Positions 1 to 20,041 of a DNA stretch of 64,000 bases are shown here, piece after piece. Under the pieces are notes generated by a model. It searched no databases. It saw nothing but the letters and a program-made list of their open reading frames with translations, and was not told the DNA's origin. The position numbers were made by a program, and so were the translations under genes. This DNA comes from Micromonospora narathiwatensis (lineage in GTDB: Bacteria; Actinomycetota; Actinomycetes; Mycobacteriales; Micromonosporaceae), in NCBI RefSeq assembly GCF_900089605.1, contig NZ_LT594324.1, positions 1,302,001-1,366,000 of the forward strand, read 5' to 3'. Within the stretch, counting starts at the first letter, position 1. Each line of letters opens with the position of its first letter.

Positions 1-11678
<11,678 letters not shown>

Positions 11679-11682
<4 letters not shown>

Positions 11683-11912
11683 GCAGCAACCCGTTCGAGA
11701 ACGAGGAGGGCCGGTACGTGGTGCTGGTCAACGACGAGGGGCAGCACTCGCTGTGGCCGTCGTTCGTGCCGGTGCCCGACGGCTGGCGGACCGCCTTTGG
11801 CGAGGACAGCCGGCAGGCCTGCCTCGACCACGTCGAGCGCGAGTGGACCGACATGCGCCCGAAGAGCCTGATCGCCGCGATGGCCGCCGACGGCACCGCC
11901 GCGGACCGCTAG
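11679..11912 (+). CDS. mbtH: MbtH-like NRPS chaperone
   Basis: 77 aa protein carrying the full MbtH signature: [10 protein letters not shown], then PDGW, a CLDHVE segment and WTDMRPKSL. MbtH proteins bind NRPS adenylation domains and are needed for their folding or activity. The ATG overlaps the NRPS stop codon (ATGA at 11679-11682), so translation is coupled to the synthetase it presumably serves. Any of the three A domains could be the client. Confidence 0.95.
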
Positions 11913-11921
11913 GAGGACGGG

Positions 11922-12659
11922 ATGGAGCAGCGCACCGCGCTGGTCACCGGCGGCTCGCGCGGCATCGGCCGCGCGGTGGCGCTGCGGCTGGCCGACGACG
12001 GGTACGACGTGGCGTTCTGCTACCGCAGCGGTGGCGAGGCGGCGGCGGAGACGGCCGACGCGATCAAGCAGCGGGGTGTCCGCTGCTTCCACGCCCCCTG
12101 CGACGTGGCCGACCCGGAGGCGGTGACGGAGTTCGTCGCCGCCGCCGAGGCGGACCTCGGCCCGGTGGAGGTGCTGGTCAACAGCGCCGGCATCGTCCGG
12201 GACAAGCCGCTGGTGCTGATGCCGTTCGCCGACTGGGCGGCGGTGGTGGACACCAACCTCACCGGCACCTACAACTTCTGCCGGTCGGTGGTGTTCGGCT
12301 TCATGAAGCGCAAGCGCGGCACGGTGATCAACATGTCCTCGGTCGCCGGGGTGTACGGCAACGCCACCCAGGCCAACTACTCGGCCAGCAAGGGCGGGAT
12401 CAACGCGATGAGCCGCTCGCTGGCCAAGGAACTCGGCCCGTACGGGATCCGGGTGAACGTGGTGGCGCCCGGGTTCATCGAGACGGACATGACCGCCGCC
12501 CTGCCCGAGAAGGCCCGCGCGAAGGCCGTCGGGATGGTCCCGCTGCGCCGGCTCGGCCAGCCGACCGACGTCGCGGAGCTGGTCTCCTTCCTGGCCTCCG
12601 ACCGGGCCGCGTACATCACCGGGCAGGTGTTGCAGGTCGACGGCGGGATCGTGCTCTGA
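11922..12659 (+). CDS. FabG-like ketoreductase (SDR family)
   Basis: 245 aa classical short-chain dehydrogenase, the normal FabG length. Visible motifs are TGGSRGIG (9-16, NADPH site), NSAG (87-90), catalytic Ser in MSSVAG (139/140) and YSASK (Tyr153, Lys157). The Shine-Dalgarno AGGAGG overlaps the mbtH stop. It should reduce 3-ketoacyl-ACP to 3-hydroxyacyl-ACP. Two dehydratase-like genes and an ACP follow directly, so it probably acts in a discrete (type II) fatty acyl or polyene assembly line of the cluster rather than in primary FAS, although a recruited FabG cannot be excluded. Confidence 0.92.
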   Translation: MEQRTALVTGGSRGIGRAVALRLADDGYDVAFCYRSGGEAAAETADAIKQRGVRCFHAPCDVADPEAVTEFVAAAEADLGPVEVLVNSAGIVRDKPLVLMPFADWAAVVDTNLTGTYNFCRSVVFGFMKRKRGTVINMSSVAGVYGNATQANYSASKGGINAMSRSLAKELGPYGIRVNVVAPGFIETDMTAALPEKARAKAVGMVPLRRLGQPTDVAELVSFLASDRAAYITGQVLQVDGGIVL

Positions 12660-12734
12660 CGACCCGAGCCGACCCTGAGCCGGCCTCGAGCCGACCCCGG
12701 TGCAATACCGCCAGCGGACCAGAGGAGGAGGGCC

Positions 12735-13151
12735 ATGAGCCGCAGTTTCGCCGCGCCACTGGACGCGGTCGACGAGGTGGAGCCCGGCACGGACGGGGTC
12801 ACCGCGACCAAGCGGATCGTGGCCACCGACCCGTACCTGGAGGGGCACTACCCCGGCTTCCCCATCTACCCGGGGGTGTTCACGCTGGAGTCGGTCTTCC
12901 AGGCGGCCCGGCGGGCGGTCGAGGCCGAGCGCGGCCCGGACGTCGGGGTGTCGGTGGCCGCCGTGCGGTCGGTGCGGTTCAAGGCGCCGCTGCTCCCCGG
13001 TGACGTGCTCACCGTCTCCTGCCGGCTGAGCGACGACCCGGACGACCCGGGGCGGGTCCGGGCGGTCGCCGACTGCCGCCGCCGCGACGGCGCGGCCACC
13101 GCGAAGGTCACCCTGGAGCTGCGGGTGGGGGCGGGGTCGGCCGATGCTTGA
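12735..13151 (+). CDS. Hotdog-fold 3-hydroxyacyl-ACP dehydratase subunit (catalytic-type)
   Basis: 138 aa FabZ/FabA-like hotdog protein. The segment GHYPGFPIYPGVFTLESVFQ matches the FabZ active-site helix: His38 and Glu52 are at the positions of the FabZ catalytic His and Glu. The ATG has a good RBS (GAGGAGG). It overlaps the next gene by 8 bp, so the two hotdog proteins are probably made in equal amounts and form a heteromer, as reported for DH pairs in highly reducing type II PKS. Reaction: dehydration of 3-hydroxyacyl-ACP to the enoyl-ACP. Confidence 0.85.
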   Translation: MSRSFAAPLDAVDEVEPGTDGVTATKRIVATDPYLEGHYPGFPIYPGVFTLESVFQAARRAVEAERGPDVGVSVAAVRSVRFKAPLLPGDVLTVSCRLSDDPDDPGRVRAVADCRRRDGAATAKVTLELRVGAGSADA

Positions 13152-13626
13152 GTACGCCGACCTCACCGCGATCCTGCCGCACCGGCACCCGATCCTCCAG
13201 GTCGACCGGGTGCTCGAGGTGGAGCCCGGCCGCCGCATCGTGGCGATCAAGGCGGTCAGCGGCAGCGAGCCGTGCTTCGCCGGGCTCGCCGACGGCCTGC
13301 CGACGGCCGCGTACGCCTATCCGGCGTCGCTGATCGTGGAGTCGCTCGGGCAGGCCGGGGCGGTGCTGTGGATGCTCTCCGCCCGGGCCACCGGCGAGAC
13401 CACGGAGGGCACCCTCGTGTTCGGCGCGGCCCGGGACTTCGAGTTCCTCGGCGCCGCGTACCCGGGCGACGTCATGCGCCACGAGGTGGTCGTGGAGTCG
13501 CTCAAGCCCAACAGCGCGGTCATGCGCGGCGAGACCTGGGTCGGTGAGCGGCGGATCGCCGTCGTCGGCTCGATGCTCGCGGTCGCCCGGCCGGACACCG
13601 AACTGGCCGCCGGGCCTACCGGCTGA
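13144..13626 (+). CDS. Second hotdog-fold dehydratase-like subunit
   Basis: 160 aa. The N-terminus LPHRHPILQVDRVLEV is the classic FabZ opening and YPASLIVESLGQAG matches the active-site helix with Glu66. The catalytic-loop histidine (HFPxxPV) is missing; the loop reads FAGLADGLPTAAYAYP. This asymmetry with the preceding gene suggests that one subunit provides His/Glu and the other is structural or shapes substrate choice. The ATG lies inside the end of the upstream gene. It could instead be a thioesterase-like hotdog, but the DRVLEVEPG pattern favours FabZ ancestry. Confidence 0.82.
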   Translation: MLEYADLTAILPHRHPILQVDRVLEVEPGRRIVAIKAVSGSEPCFAGLADGLPTAAYAYPASLIVESLGQAGAVLWMLSARATGETTEGTLVFGAARDFEFLGAAYPGDVMRHEVVVESLKPNSAVMRGETWVGERRIAVVGSMLAVARPDTELAAGPTG

Positions 13627-13661
13627 GCCAGCAACCACACCCAGAGAAGGGAAGCAGCACG

Positions 13662-13919
13662 ATGACCCAGGTCATGAGCAACCGGATGAACGAGTTGCGC
13701 GAGGTCGTCGCCGAGGTGCTCGAGGTCGAGCCCGAGGAGATCACCGAGACCAGCCACTTCGTCGACGACCACGACGCGGACTCGCTGCGGGCCATCGAGA
13801 TCCTGGCCCGGCTGGAGAAGATGTACAAGATCGAGATCCCGCAGACCGAGCTGCCCAAGATGGAGAACCTGCGCGCCGTCCACGACGTCGTCAAGCAGTA
13901 CGCCGGCTGGCAGGACTGA
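13662..13919 (+). CDS. Acyl carrier protein
   Basis: 85 aa acidic protein with the phosphopantetheine site DADSLRAIEI (Ser41). The residues after the serine (LRAIEILARLE) form the usual helix II recognised by partner enzymes. RBS GAAGGG precedes the ATG. As a stand-alone ACP beside KR and DH genes it is the likely carrier for stepwise acyl chain growth in a type II system. It is distinct from the PCPs of the NRPS (GGHSLL type). Confidence 0.93.
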   Translation: MTQVMSNRMNELREVVAEVLEVEPEEITETSHFVDDHDADSLRAIEILARLEKMYKIEIPQTELPKMENLRAVHDVVKQYAGWQD

Positions 13920-13940
13920 CCCACACATGACCGCCCCGGT

Positions 13941-13983
13941 CCCGCCGCGGGGAGCCGCCACGAGCTGGCGACCCCGCGGCGGG
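13941..13983 (+). promoter_or_regulatory. Large intergenic hairpin between ACP and hydrolase
   Basis: A perfect 12-bp stem (13941-13952 with 13972-13983) encloses a second 5-bp stem (13956-13960 with 13966-13970). It lies in the 83-bp gap after the ACP and just before the RBS of the hydrolase. There is no T-run, so it is not a canonical terminator. It could stabilise the upstream ACP mRNA end or lower downstream expression. The fold is seen in the sequence; the function is inferred. Confidence 0.55.
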
Positions 13984-14002
13984 CGAGGCTCGGAGGTACG
14001 CC

Positions 14003-14815
14003 GTGACCTGGTATCCCGTCGTCGAGGTGGAGCGCGACGGCGAAACCCTCGCCGTGCACCGTGGCCCGGGCAGCGGCCCGCCGCTGGTGCTCGTCCACGG
14101 CCTGGAGGACTCCTGGCACACCTGGCAGCCGTTCGTCGACGCGCTGCGCGGTGACGTCCCCTTCACCCCGTACGCCCTCGACCTGCCCTGGCGGGCCGGC
14201 GCCGCGTACGCCTGGGTGCACCGCACCGTCCCGGCGGCCCTGCTGCGGCACGCCCTCGCGCTGCTCCCGGAGCCGCCCGCCCTGCTGGTCGGCCACTCGT
14301 TCGGGGCGAACGCGCTGCTGGAACTCCTCGCCGAGGCGGACCGCCCGACACCAGAGGCAGCGGTGCTCCTCGCCCCGTACTTCCGACCTCCCGACGACCC
14401 GGTCGACTGGCGGCTCTACGACCGGGAACTCGCCCGGTTCCGCGCGGTGATCGGGGAGGGGATCCGGCTCAAGCTGGGCGAGCGGCGGCGCACGCTGGAC
14501 CCGGAACTGGCCGACACCATGGTCGCCAAGGCCCTCGACCGGGTCGGCCCGCTCGGCTTCGTCGCCCTGCTCCGCCAGTTCATCACCACCACCGACCTGC
14601 CGCTCGACACCGTCACGGTGCCGACCCTGGTGATCAGTGGTGCCACCGACGCCGCGCTCGCCGGCGCCCGCACCGACGCGTTCCGCCGGGCGATGCCGGT
14701 GGCGACCGTGCACACCAGGTCCGACGGCGGGCACTTCTGCCACCTGGAGCAGGCCGCCGCCGTGACCGCCGAGATCCGGCGCTTTCTCGCGGTGCCCGTA
14801 CCGACCGTCGCCTGA
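14003..14815 (+). CDS. Alpha/beta hydrolase (possible acyl thioesterase)
   Basis: 270 aa alpha/beta-hydrolase: LVLVHGLEDSW oxyanion segment, nucleophile elbow GHSFGAN (Ser99), a late Asp in ISGATDA and the catalytic His in GGHFCHLE. GTG start with a TCGGAGG RBS. Within the cluster it could hydrolyse acyl-ACP or peptidyl thioesters, but it lacks the LPYAGGG opening of the classical type II thioesterase found at 61846 in this window. The exact substrate is not predictable. Confidence 0.85.
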   Translation: MTWYPVVEVERDGETLAVHRGPGSGPPLVLVHGLEDSWHTWQPFVDALRGDVPFTPYALDLPWRAGAAYAWVHRTVPAALLRHALALLPEPPALLVGHSFGANALLELLAEADRPTPEAAVLLAPYFRPPDDPVDWRLYDRELARFRAVIGEGIRLKLGERRRTLDPELADTMVAKALDRVGPLGFVALLRQFITTTDLPLDTVTVPTLVISGATDAALAGARTDAFRRAMPVATVHTRSDGGHFCHLEQAAAVTAEIRRFLAVPVPTVA

Positions 14816-14835
14816 ACCCGAGGAGACCCCCGACA

Positions 14836-15459
14836 ATGCGTAAGCCGCCCCGGCTCTACTTCTCGTTCCGCAGCCCGCGCAGCTGGCTCGCCGTACGCCA
14901 GCTCACGGAACGCTGGCCGGAAGCGCCGGACGCCATCACCTTCGTGCCGCACTGGGTACCGGATGACGGGCTGCGCGCCGCGCTGGCCGAGGCGAACTCG
15001 GACTTCCTGGACACGCCGATCAGCCGGGCCAAGCACGAGTACCTGCTGGCCGACACCAACCGGCTGGTGGAGCGGTTCGGCTACCGGATGGTGTGGCCGG
15101 CGGACATGGACGTCGACTGGGCGGTGCCGCACCTGGCCTGGCTGTACGCCCAGCAGCAGGGGCGCGGCTGGCCGTTCTACCAGGCGGCGGTGCGCGCCCG
15201 CTGGGAACGTGGCGAGAACATCAGCGACCCGGTGGTGCTGGCCGGCATCGCGGCCGAGGCGGGGATCGACCCGGACGCGGCGAACGCCGCCGTGGCCGAC
15301 CCGGTCCTGCGCGAGGCGGCCGTGCGGGCCCTCGCCAGCGCGTACGACGACGACATCTTCGCCGTGCCGTACTTCATGGCCGGCCGGCACCGGTTCTGGG
15401 GCCTGGAGCGCCTCGACGGGTTCCTCGACGCCCTGGCCACCGCCGGGGTACGCCGGTGA
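14836..15459 (+). CDS. DsbA-fold protein, 2-hydroxychromene-2-carboxylate isomerase-like
   Basis: 207 aa. The N-terminus LYFSFRSPRSWLAVRQL matches the FxxxSPxSxLA opening of HCCA isomerases and the C-terminal VPYFMAGRHRFWGLERLDGFL matches their cis-proline loop and FWGxDRL tail. There is no CxxC, so it is not a disulfide oxidase. Family members are glutathione-dependent isomerases. In a cluster with KR, DH and ACP genes a role in cis/trans isomerisation of a polyene-ACP is plausible (inference). It starts 20 bp after the hydrolase and its TGA overlaps the GTG of the mutase small subunit. Confidence 0.8.
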   Translation: MRKPPRLYFSFRSPRSWLAVRQLTERWPEAPDAITFVPHWVPDDGLRAALAEANSDFLDTPISRAKHEYLLADTNRLVERFGYRMVWPADMDVDWAVPHLAWLYAQQQGRGWPFYQAAVRARWERGENISDPVVLAGIAAEAGIDPDAANAAVADPVLREAAVRALASAYDDDIFAVPYFMAGRHRFWGLERLDGFLDALATAGVRR

Positions 15460-15923
15460 CCGTGCCGGCACCGGCCCGCCCGGCCCCGGCCGGCGGTGGC
15501 CGTACCGTGCTGCTCGGCACGGTCTCCTCCGACGCGCACACCTGGAATCTGGTGTACCTGCAACTGCTGCTGGAGGAGGCCGGGCACCGGGTGATCAACC
15601 TCGGCGCCTGCGTGCCGGAGGAGCTGTTCGCCGCCGAGTGCCACCGACACGACCCGGACCTGGTGGTGGTCTCCAGCGTCAACGGGCACGGCTGCACCGA
15701 CGGCAAGCGGCTGGCCGCCGTGCTGCGTGCCGACCCGGCGCTGGCCGACGTGCCGATCGTCATCGGCGGCAAGCTCGGCGTCGCCGGCCGGTTGACCGGT
15801 ACGCAGGTCGACGAGCTGTTCGCGGCCGGCTACACCGCCGTCTTCGACGACGGCGCCGACCGGGACCGGTTCCTGGAGTACCTCGGCCGCCTCGAACTTC
15901 CCGTGGCCGGACGGGCGGCGTGA
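15456..15923 (+). CDS. glmS: Glutamate mutase small (B12-binding) subunit
   Basis: 155 aa, start GTG at 15456 overlapping the previous stop (GTGA). The cobalamin-binding domain shows the DxHxxG-type motif as DAHTWN (Asp26, His28; the Gly is Asn here), then NLGACVPEE, VVVSSVNGHG and VIGGKLGV in the order typical of methylaspartate mutase S chains. His28 should coordinate cobalt in the base-off mode. With the E subunit it interconverts L-glutamate and (2S,3S)-3-methylaspartate. The N-terminal 15 residues are an extra Pro/Ala stretch. Confidence 0.93.
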   Translation: MTVPAPARPAPAGGGRTVLLGTVSSDAHTWNLVYLQLLLEEAGHRVINLGACVPEELFAAECHRHDPDLVVVSSVNGHGCTDGKRLAAVLRADPALADVPIVIGGKLGVAGRLTGTQVDELFAAGYTAVFDDGADRDRFLEYLGRLELPVAGRAA

Positions 15924-17233
15924 GCGCCGGGGGAGCCGGCGTGCCGCGCGGACCGTTCGCCGCGGCCGTCGCCGCCGCCCGGGCCCGGGGCGAGCTGGTC
16001 GTGCAGCCCCGGATGGGCTTCGGCGACCCGGCCGCGATGCGGGCCGGGCTGACCGCGGTGGCCCGGGCCCGGGCGACGACCGCGGGCACCGTCACGCTGG
16101 ACAGCTACACCCGGGTCGGGGACCAGGCGGCGGCGGTACGCGCGCTGGCCGACGGGTCACCCCTGAACGGCTATCCGATCGTCGCGCATCCGGTGGAGGT
16201 GACCCGCTGGGTGCTCGCCGCCGCGCAGCGGTACGGCATGCCGGTGCAGGTACGACACGGTTCGGCGCTGCCCGAGGAGATCTTCGCCGCGCTGCTGCGT
16301 ACCGGGGTGGACGCCACCGAGGGCGGCCCCGTGTCGTACTGCCTGCCGTACAGCCGGGTGCCGCTGCGCGACGCGGTCGACAGTTGGGCGCGCTGCTGCG
16401 CCGCCTACACCCGGCTGCGCGACGTCGGCGTCGAGCCGCATCTGGAGAGCTTCGGCGGCTGCCTGCTCGGGCAGCTCTGCCCGCCCAGCCTGCTGGTCGC
16501 GGTGACCGTGCTGGAGGGGATGTTCTTCCGGCAGCACGGGCTGCGCAGCGTGTCGTTGAGCTACGCCCAGCAGACCTGCCCGGAGCAGGACGAGGAGGCG
16601 CTGGCCGCGCTGCGCCGGCTGGTCGACGAGCTGCTGCCCGAGCTGGACAGCCACATCGTGCTCTACACCTACATGGGGGTGTATCCGCGTACCAGCGAGG
16701 GGGCGCTCGGGCTGCTCGGCGCCGCCGCCCGGCTCGCCGTACGCGGGGGAGCGGCCCGGCTGATCGTGAAGACCCCGGCCGAGGCGCACCGCATCCCGAC
16801 GATCGAGGAGAACGTGGCGGCGCTGGAGCACGCGGCCCGGGTCGCCGCCGCCGAGCCGCCGGCCACGACCGGCGTCGAGGACACCGGGATCTACGCCGAG
16901 GCGCGGGCGCTGATCGAGGCGGTGCTGGACCTCGGTTCGGACGTCGGGGTGGGCCTGGTGCGGGCCTTCGAACGCGGCCACCTCGACATTCCGTACTGCC
17001 TGCATCCGGACAACGCGGGCCAGGCGCGCGGCTACATCACCGCCCGGGGGCGGCTGGCGTGGGCGCGGGCCGGCCGGATGCCGGTCCGGGTCGACCGGGC
17101 GGCCGGGGGACGGCCGGCGGAGATGACCAGCGACGGCCTGCTCACCGCGCTGTCGTACGTGGCCACCCGGTACGACCAGGCGGCACCGCCGGCCGTCGGG
17201 CCCGCGGAGTCCGTCCCGGCGCTGCCCCGCTGA
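15920..17233 (+). CDS. glmE: Glutamate mutase large (catalytic) subunit
   Basis: 437 aa from GTG 15920, which overlaps the small-subunit stop (GTGA) so the two chains are translationally coupled. Conserved substrate-site blocks are visible: LVVQPRMGFG, VRHGS, EGGPVSYCLPYSR (the EGG/Tyr region of GlmE) and MGVYPRTSEGA. It is shorter than the roughly 480 aa clostridial enzyme. The last NRPS A domain has an Asp-type pocket, so the likely job is to make 3-methyl-Asp for the peptide, as in friulimicin and skyllamycin type clusters. Confidence 0.93.
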   Translation: MSAGGAGVPRGPFAAAVAAARARGELVVQPRMGFGDPAAMRAGLTAVARARATTAGTVTLDSYTRVGDQAAAVRALADGSPLNGYPIVAHPVEVTRWVLAAAQRYGMPVQVRHGSALPEEIFAALLRTGVDATEGGPVSYCLPYSRVPLRDAVDSWARCCAAYTRLRDVGVEPHLESFGGCLLGQLCPPSLLVAVTVLEGMFFRQHGLRSVSLSYAQQTCPEQDEEALAALRRLVDELLPELDSHIVLYTYMGVYPRTSEGALGLLGAAARLAVRGGAARLIVKTPAEAHRIPTIEENVAALEHAARVAAAEPPATTGVEDTGIYAEARALIEAVLDLGSDVGVGLVRAFERGHLDIPYCLHPDNAGQARGYITARGRLAWARAGRMPVRVDRAAGGRPAEMTSDGLLTALSYVATRYDQAAPPAVGPAESVPALPR

Positions 17234-17400
17234 GCCGCCCGCTCGCCGATCTGGATCCTCGACGGGTTGAACCGCAGGTCAGGGCGTCGTCACAACAGGT
17301 GAAACGCGCCAGATCGCTACGAAGGTGACGACTCCGGGTCGGAGGATCAGCGGGGGAGATGATCGCCTTCTCCGGGGCGTCTCTGGTGGGAGGCACTGCG

Positions 17401-18999
17401 ATGATCAACAGGCGTGGCGTACTGCGGGCCGGCACCGTGGGGGCCCTGGGTACCGGGATGGTGGGCCTGCTGTCACCGCCCGCCGCCGCCGCGCCGCCGG
17501 CCGAGGCGGTGGAGCGGGTCAGCCGGCGGGACTGGGCGCGGCTGGCTGACGCACTGTCGCCGCGTTCCACCCTCTACCTGCCGGTGGACTCCGGCTACCC
17601 GCCGCTGGCGCTTCCGTTCAACCATCGGTACGCCGGGATCCGTCCTGCCGGAATCGTGGCCTGCGCCACCACCGGGGACGCCCGGGAGGCGATCCGCTGG
17701 GCCCGCTCGGTGGGGTTGCCCGCCGTACCCCGCTCCGGGCTGGGCCACAACTACGCCGGCTACTCCGCCACCACCGGCCTGCTGCTCAACATGGCTCGGA
17801 TGAAGAGGATCGTCTCCGCCCCGCTGCCGGGCGCCCGCTCCCGGACCCGGAGCTACGGACCGATCAAGGTCACCCATGGCGCGGGTACCGTCACCGTGGG
17901 AGCCGGGGTCACCAACGCCGACCTGCACCCGTTGCTGGAGGACCTGGGCAGGTTCGTGCCGACCGGCCGCTGCCCCACGGTCGGGGTGGCCGGGCTGGTG
18001 CTCGGCGGTGGCATCGGCTTCAGCGACAAGATGTTCGGCCTGACCTGCGACCGGCTGGTCTCGACGACCGTGGTGCTCGCCGACGGCCGCGTGGTGGAGG
18101 CCAGTCAGGACGCGCATCCCGACCTGTTCTGGGGCTGCCGTGGCGGCGCGGGGAACAACTTCGGTGTCCACACCTCCTTCACGTTCCAGTACGAGCAGTT
18201 CCAGGGCAACGTCGGCTTCTACCAGTTGCGCTGGAGTCTGGACTCCGTCCTGCCGGTGCTCGCCACCGCGCAGCGGATCGCCGTGAACACCCTGCACGAC
18301 AAGCGGTTCCACCTCCGCGTCGGTATCGGAACCCACGGGACCACCCGGGACCAGATCCACGCCAACGCCAACGTCAACGCCATCGGCCAGTACTACGGCC
18401 CCCTCGACGGGCTGCTCGCCATCCTGGCTCCGCTGCTCGCCATCGGCACGGCCGAGGAGCGCGCCGGCAACAGCGCGTCCGTCCGTGAGGTCACTCCGGG
18501 GCAGGCGAGCGTGCTGTTGAGCGCCACCACCCCGGTGGAGAAGTTCGCCGCCAAGTCGGCGGTTCTGCACTCCCGGACGCTCCTGACCGACGAGCAGGTC
18601 GGTGCCGCCGCCGAGCGGCTGCTGGACTGGCCGGGCAGCGACAACCCGGACGGGGCCGGGTTCGCGATGTTCGCCCTCGGCGGCGAGATCAACCAGGTGC
18701 CGTCGGGCGCGACGGCGTTCGTGCACCGGAACGGTGTGTTCATCCTCGCTGCCGAGACCTCCTGGGCGGACTATGACCCGCCCTGCGTCGCCACGGCGAA
18801 CCTGCACTGGCTCCGCGAGTTCTACCACGACATCTACGGCGACACGCCTCCCCGGGACTCGTACCAGAATTTCCCGGATCCGACGTTGAAGGACTGGCGG
18901 CGGGCCTACTACGGCGCGAACTACGACCGGCTGGTCCGGGTGAAGCGGAAGTACGACCCGACCGACTTCTTCAGCTATCCCCAGGGGATCGGCTCCTGA
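17401..18999 (+). CDS. Secreted FAD-linked oxidase, BBE type (bicovalent flavin), Tat signal
   Basis: 532 aa from ATG 17401 (GGGAGG upstream). The twin-arginine leader RRGVLRAG and an Ala-rich cleavage region predict Tat export. The FAD-binding part has RSGLGHNYAGYS (His116) and GRCPTVGVAGLVLGGG (Cys191), the pair that forms the bicovalent 8-alpha-His/6-S-Cys flavin of berberine-bridge-type enzymes. The C-terminal YYGANYDRLVRVKRKYDP is the BBE domain. It is separated from glmE by 167 bp and may be a tailoring oxidase of the cluster or an unrelated carbohydrate/alcohol oxidase. Confidence 0.88.
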   Translation: MINRRGVLRAGTVGALGTGMVGLLSPPAAAAPPAEAVERVSRRDWARLADALSPRSTLYLPVDSGYPPLALPFNHRYAGIRPAGIVACATTGDAREAIRWARSVGLPAVPRSGLGHNYAGYSATTGLLLNMARMKRIVSAPLPGARSRTRSYGPIKVTHGAGTVTVGAGVTNADLHPLLEDLGRFVPTGRCPTVGVAGLVLGGGIGFSDKMFGLTCDRLVSTTVVLADGRVVEASQDAHPDLFWGCRGGAGNNFGVHTSFTFQYEQFQGNVGFYQLRWSLDSVLPVLATAQRIAVNTLHDKRFHLRVGIGTHGTTRDQIHANANVNAIGQYYGPLDGLLAILAPLLAIGTAEERAGNSASVREVTPGQASVLLSATTPVEKFAAKSAVLHSRTLLTDEQVGAAAERLLDWPGSDNPDGAGFAMFALGGEINQVPSGATAFVHRNGVFILAAETSWADYDPPCVATANLHWLREFYHDIYGDTPPRDSYQNFPDPTLKDWRRAYYGANYDRLVRVKRKYDPTDFFSYPQGIGS

Positions 19000-19059
19000 C
19001 CTCACCGCGAGCCCGCCCCGGACCGAACGGCGGCGCGGTGCGTCGCCGGCCGGTCGGGG

Positions 19060-19491
19060 TCAACCCATGGCGGCGGGGTCGAACCCGCGACGCTCGACCA
19101 GGACCAGCCAGTTGCCCGAGTTGTCGCGGGCGACCGCCTCCACCCCGTACGGCCGCTCGGCCGGCTCCTGGATGAACTCGACGCCCTTGGCGCGCAGTTC
19201 CTCGTAGGTCTTGCGGCAGTCGTCCACGTCCAGCCCGAGGCCGAACAGGCTGCCCTCGTCCTGGGCGCGCCGCAGGGTGGCCGCCACCTCCGGCGAGTAC
19301 GGCGGGCCGGGCAGGGTCAGTTGCACCTGCAGTTCCGGCTGGGTCGGGTGGGTGATCGTGCACCAGCGGTAGGCGCCGCCGCCGACGGTGATGTCGGTCT
19401 GCTCGACGAACCCGAGCACGTCGAGGTAGAACGCCTTGGCCGCGTCGATGTCCTTGACCAGCAGGCTGATGATCGAGATGTTGGTAATCAT
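19060..19491 (-). CDS. VOC-family (glyoxalase/bleomycin-resistance fold) protein
   Basis: 143 aa with the VOC opening ISLLVKDIDAAKAFYLDVLGF, central HPTQPELQVQLTLPG and C-terminal VEAVARDNSGNWLVLVE. Family members are metal-dependent lyases, dioxygenases or binding proteins; the substrate is unknown. It lies 24 bp downstream of an AraC regulator on the same strand, a common actinobacterial pairing, so the two are probably one operon. Convergent with the BBE-type oxidase. Confidence 0.85.
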   Translation of the reverse strand: MITNISIISLLVKDIDAAKAFYLDVLGFVEQTDITVGGGAYRWCTITHPTQPELQVQLTLPGPPYSPEVAATLRRAQDEGSLFGLGLDVDDCRKTYEELRAKGVEFIQEPAERPYGVEAVARDNSGNWLVLVERRGFDPAAMG

Positions 19492-19515
19492 GCGACCAGG
19501 CTAGGAAATGGCTGG

Positions 19516-19959
19516 TCAGGCCGCCTTCTCTTCGCTTGCGGAGCGGCGTCGCTCGGTGAGCCCCCACATCAGCAGGAAGCATCCCGGGATCCGCGGCGCC
19601 CCGGTCGCGGACCAGCGGCGCTGGAACTCGCTCGGTGTCTCCCCGACCAGATCACGGAACCGGCTGCTGAACGAACCGAGGCTGGCGTATCCGACGGCGT
19701 GGCAGATCTCGGTGACGGTGAGGTTGGTGGCGCGCAGCAGGTCCTGCGCCCGCTCGATCCGCCGGCGGGACAGGTACGCGGCGGGGGACAGACCGTACGT
19801 GACGGTGAAGAGCCGCTGGAAGTGGTACTTGCTGACCCCGGCCACCGTGGCGACGGCGGCCAGGTCCAGCGGCTCGGCGTAGTGCCGGTCCATGTGGTCC
19901 CGGGCCCGGCGCAGGTGGACCAGCAGGTCGGCCGGGGCGCGGCGCGGCGGGATGCTCAT
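19516..19959 (-). CDS. AraC-family transcriptional regulator
   Basis: 147 aa, essentially only the two-helix-turn-helix DNA-binding domain: LAAVATVAGVSKYHFQRLFTVTYGLSPAAYL and VTEICHAVGYASLGSFSSRFRDLVGETPSEFQ. There is no separate ligand-binding domain. First gene of the operon with the VOC protein, which it presumably controls. Confidence 0.9.
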   Translation of the reverse strand: MSIPPRRAPADLLVHLRRARDHMDRHYAEPLDLAAVATVAGVSKYHFQRLFTVTYGLSPAAYLSRRRIERAQDLLRATNLTVTEICHAVGYASLGSFSSRFRDLVGETPSEFQRRWSATGAPRIPGCFLLMWGLTERRRSASEEKAA

Positions 19960-20041
19960 CGGGACCGAGGGTAGGCGGTCGGCGGCGTCCCGCGTTCCTC
20001 CGGGCGGCCGTGCCGGTTCATGTCGGCGACGGCCAGCCCGG

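Noticed and set aside
12735..13626. Reading the two hotdog genes as a thioesterase pair
   Set aside because: The GHYPGFPIYPGV and DRVLEVEPG motifs are FabZ-like and the neighbours are KR and ACP.
14963..15919. Upstream extension of the glmE frame
   Set aside because: It overlaps the DsbA-like and glmS genes entirely; GTG 15920 gives the family start and a 4-bp coupling.
15456..17233. Methylmalonyl-CoA mutase
   Set aside because: Subunit sizes, EGG/Tyr region and QPR motif fit glutamate mutase; no CoA-binding barrel sequence of MCM is present.
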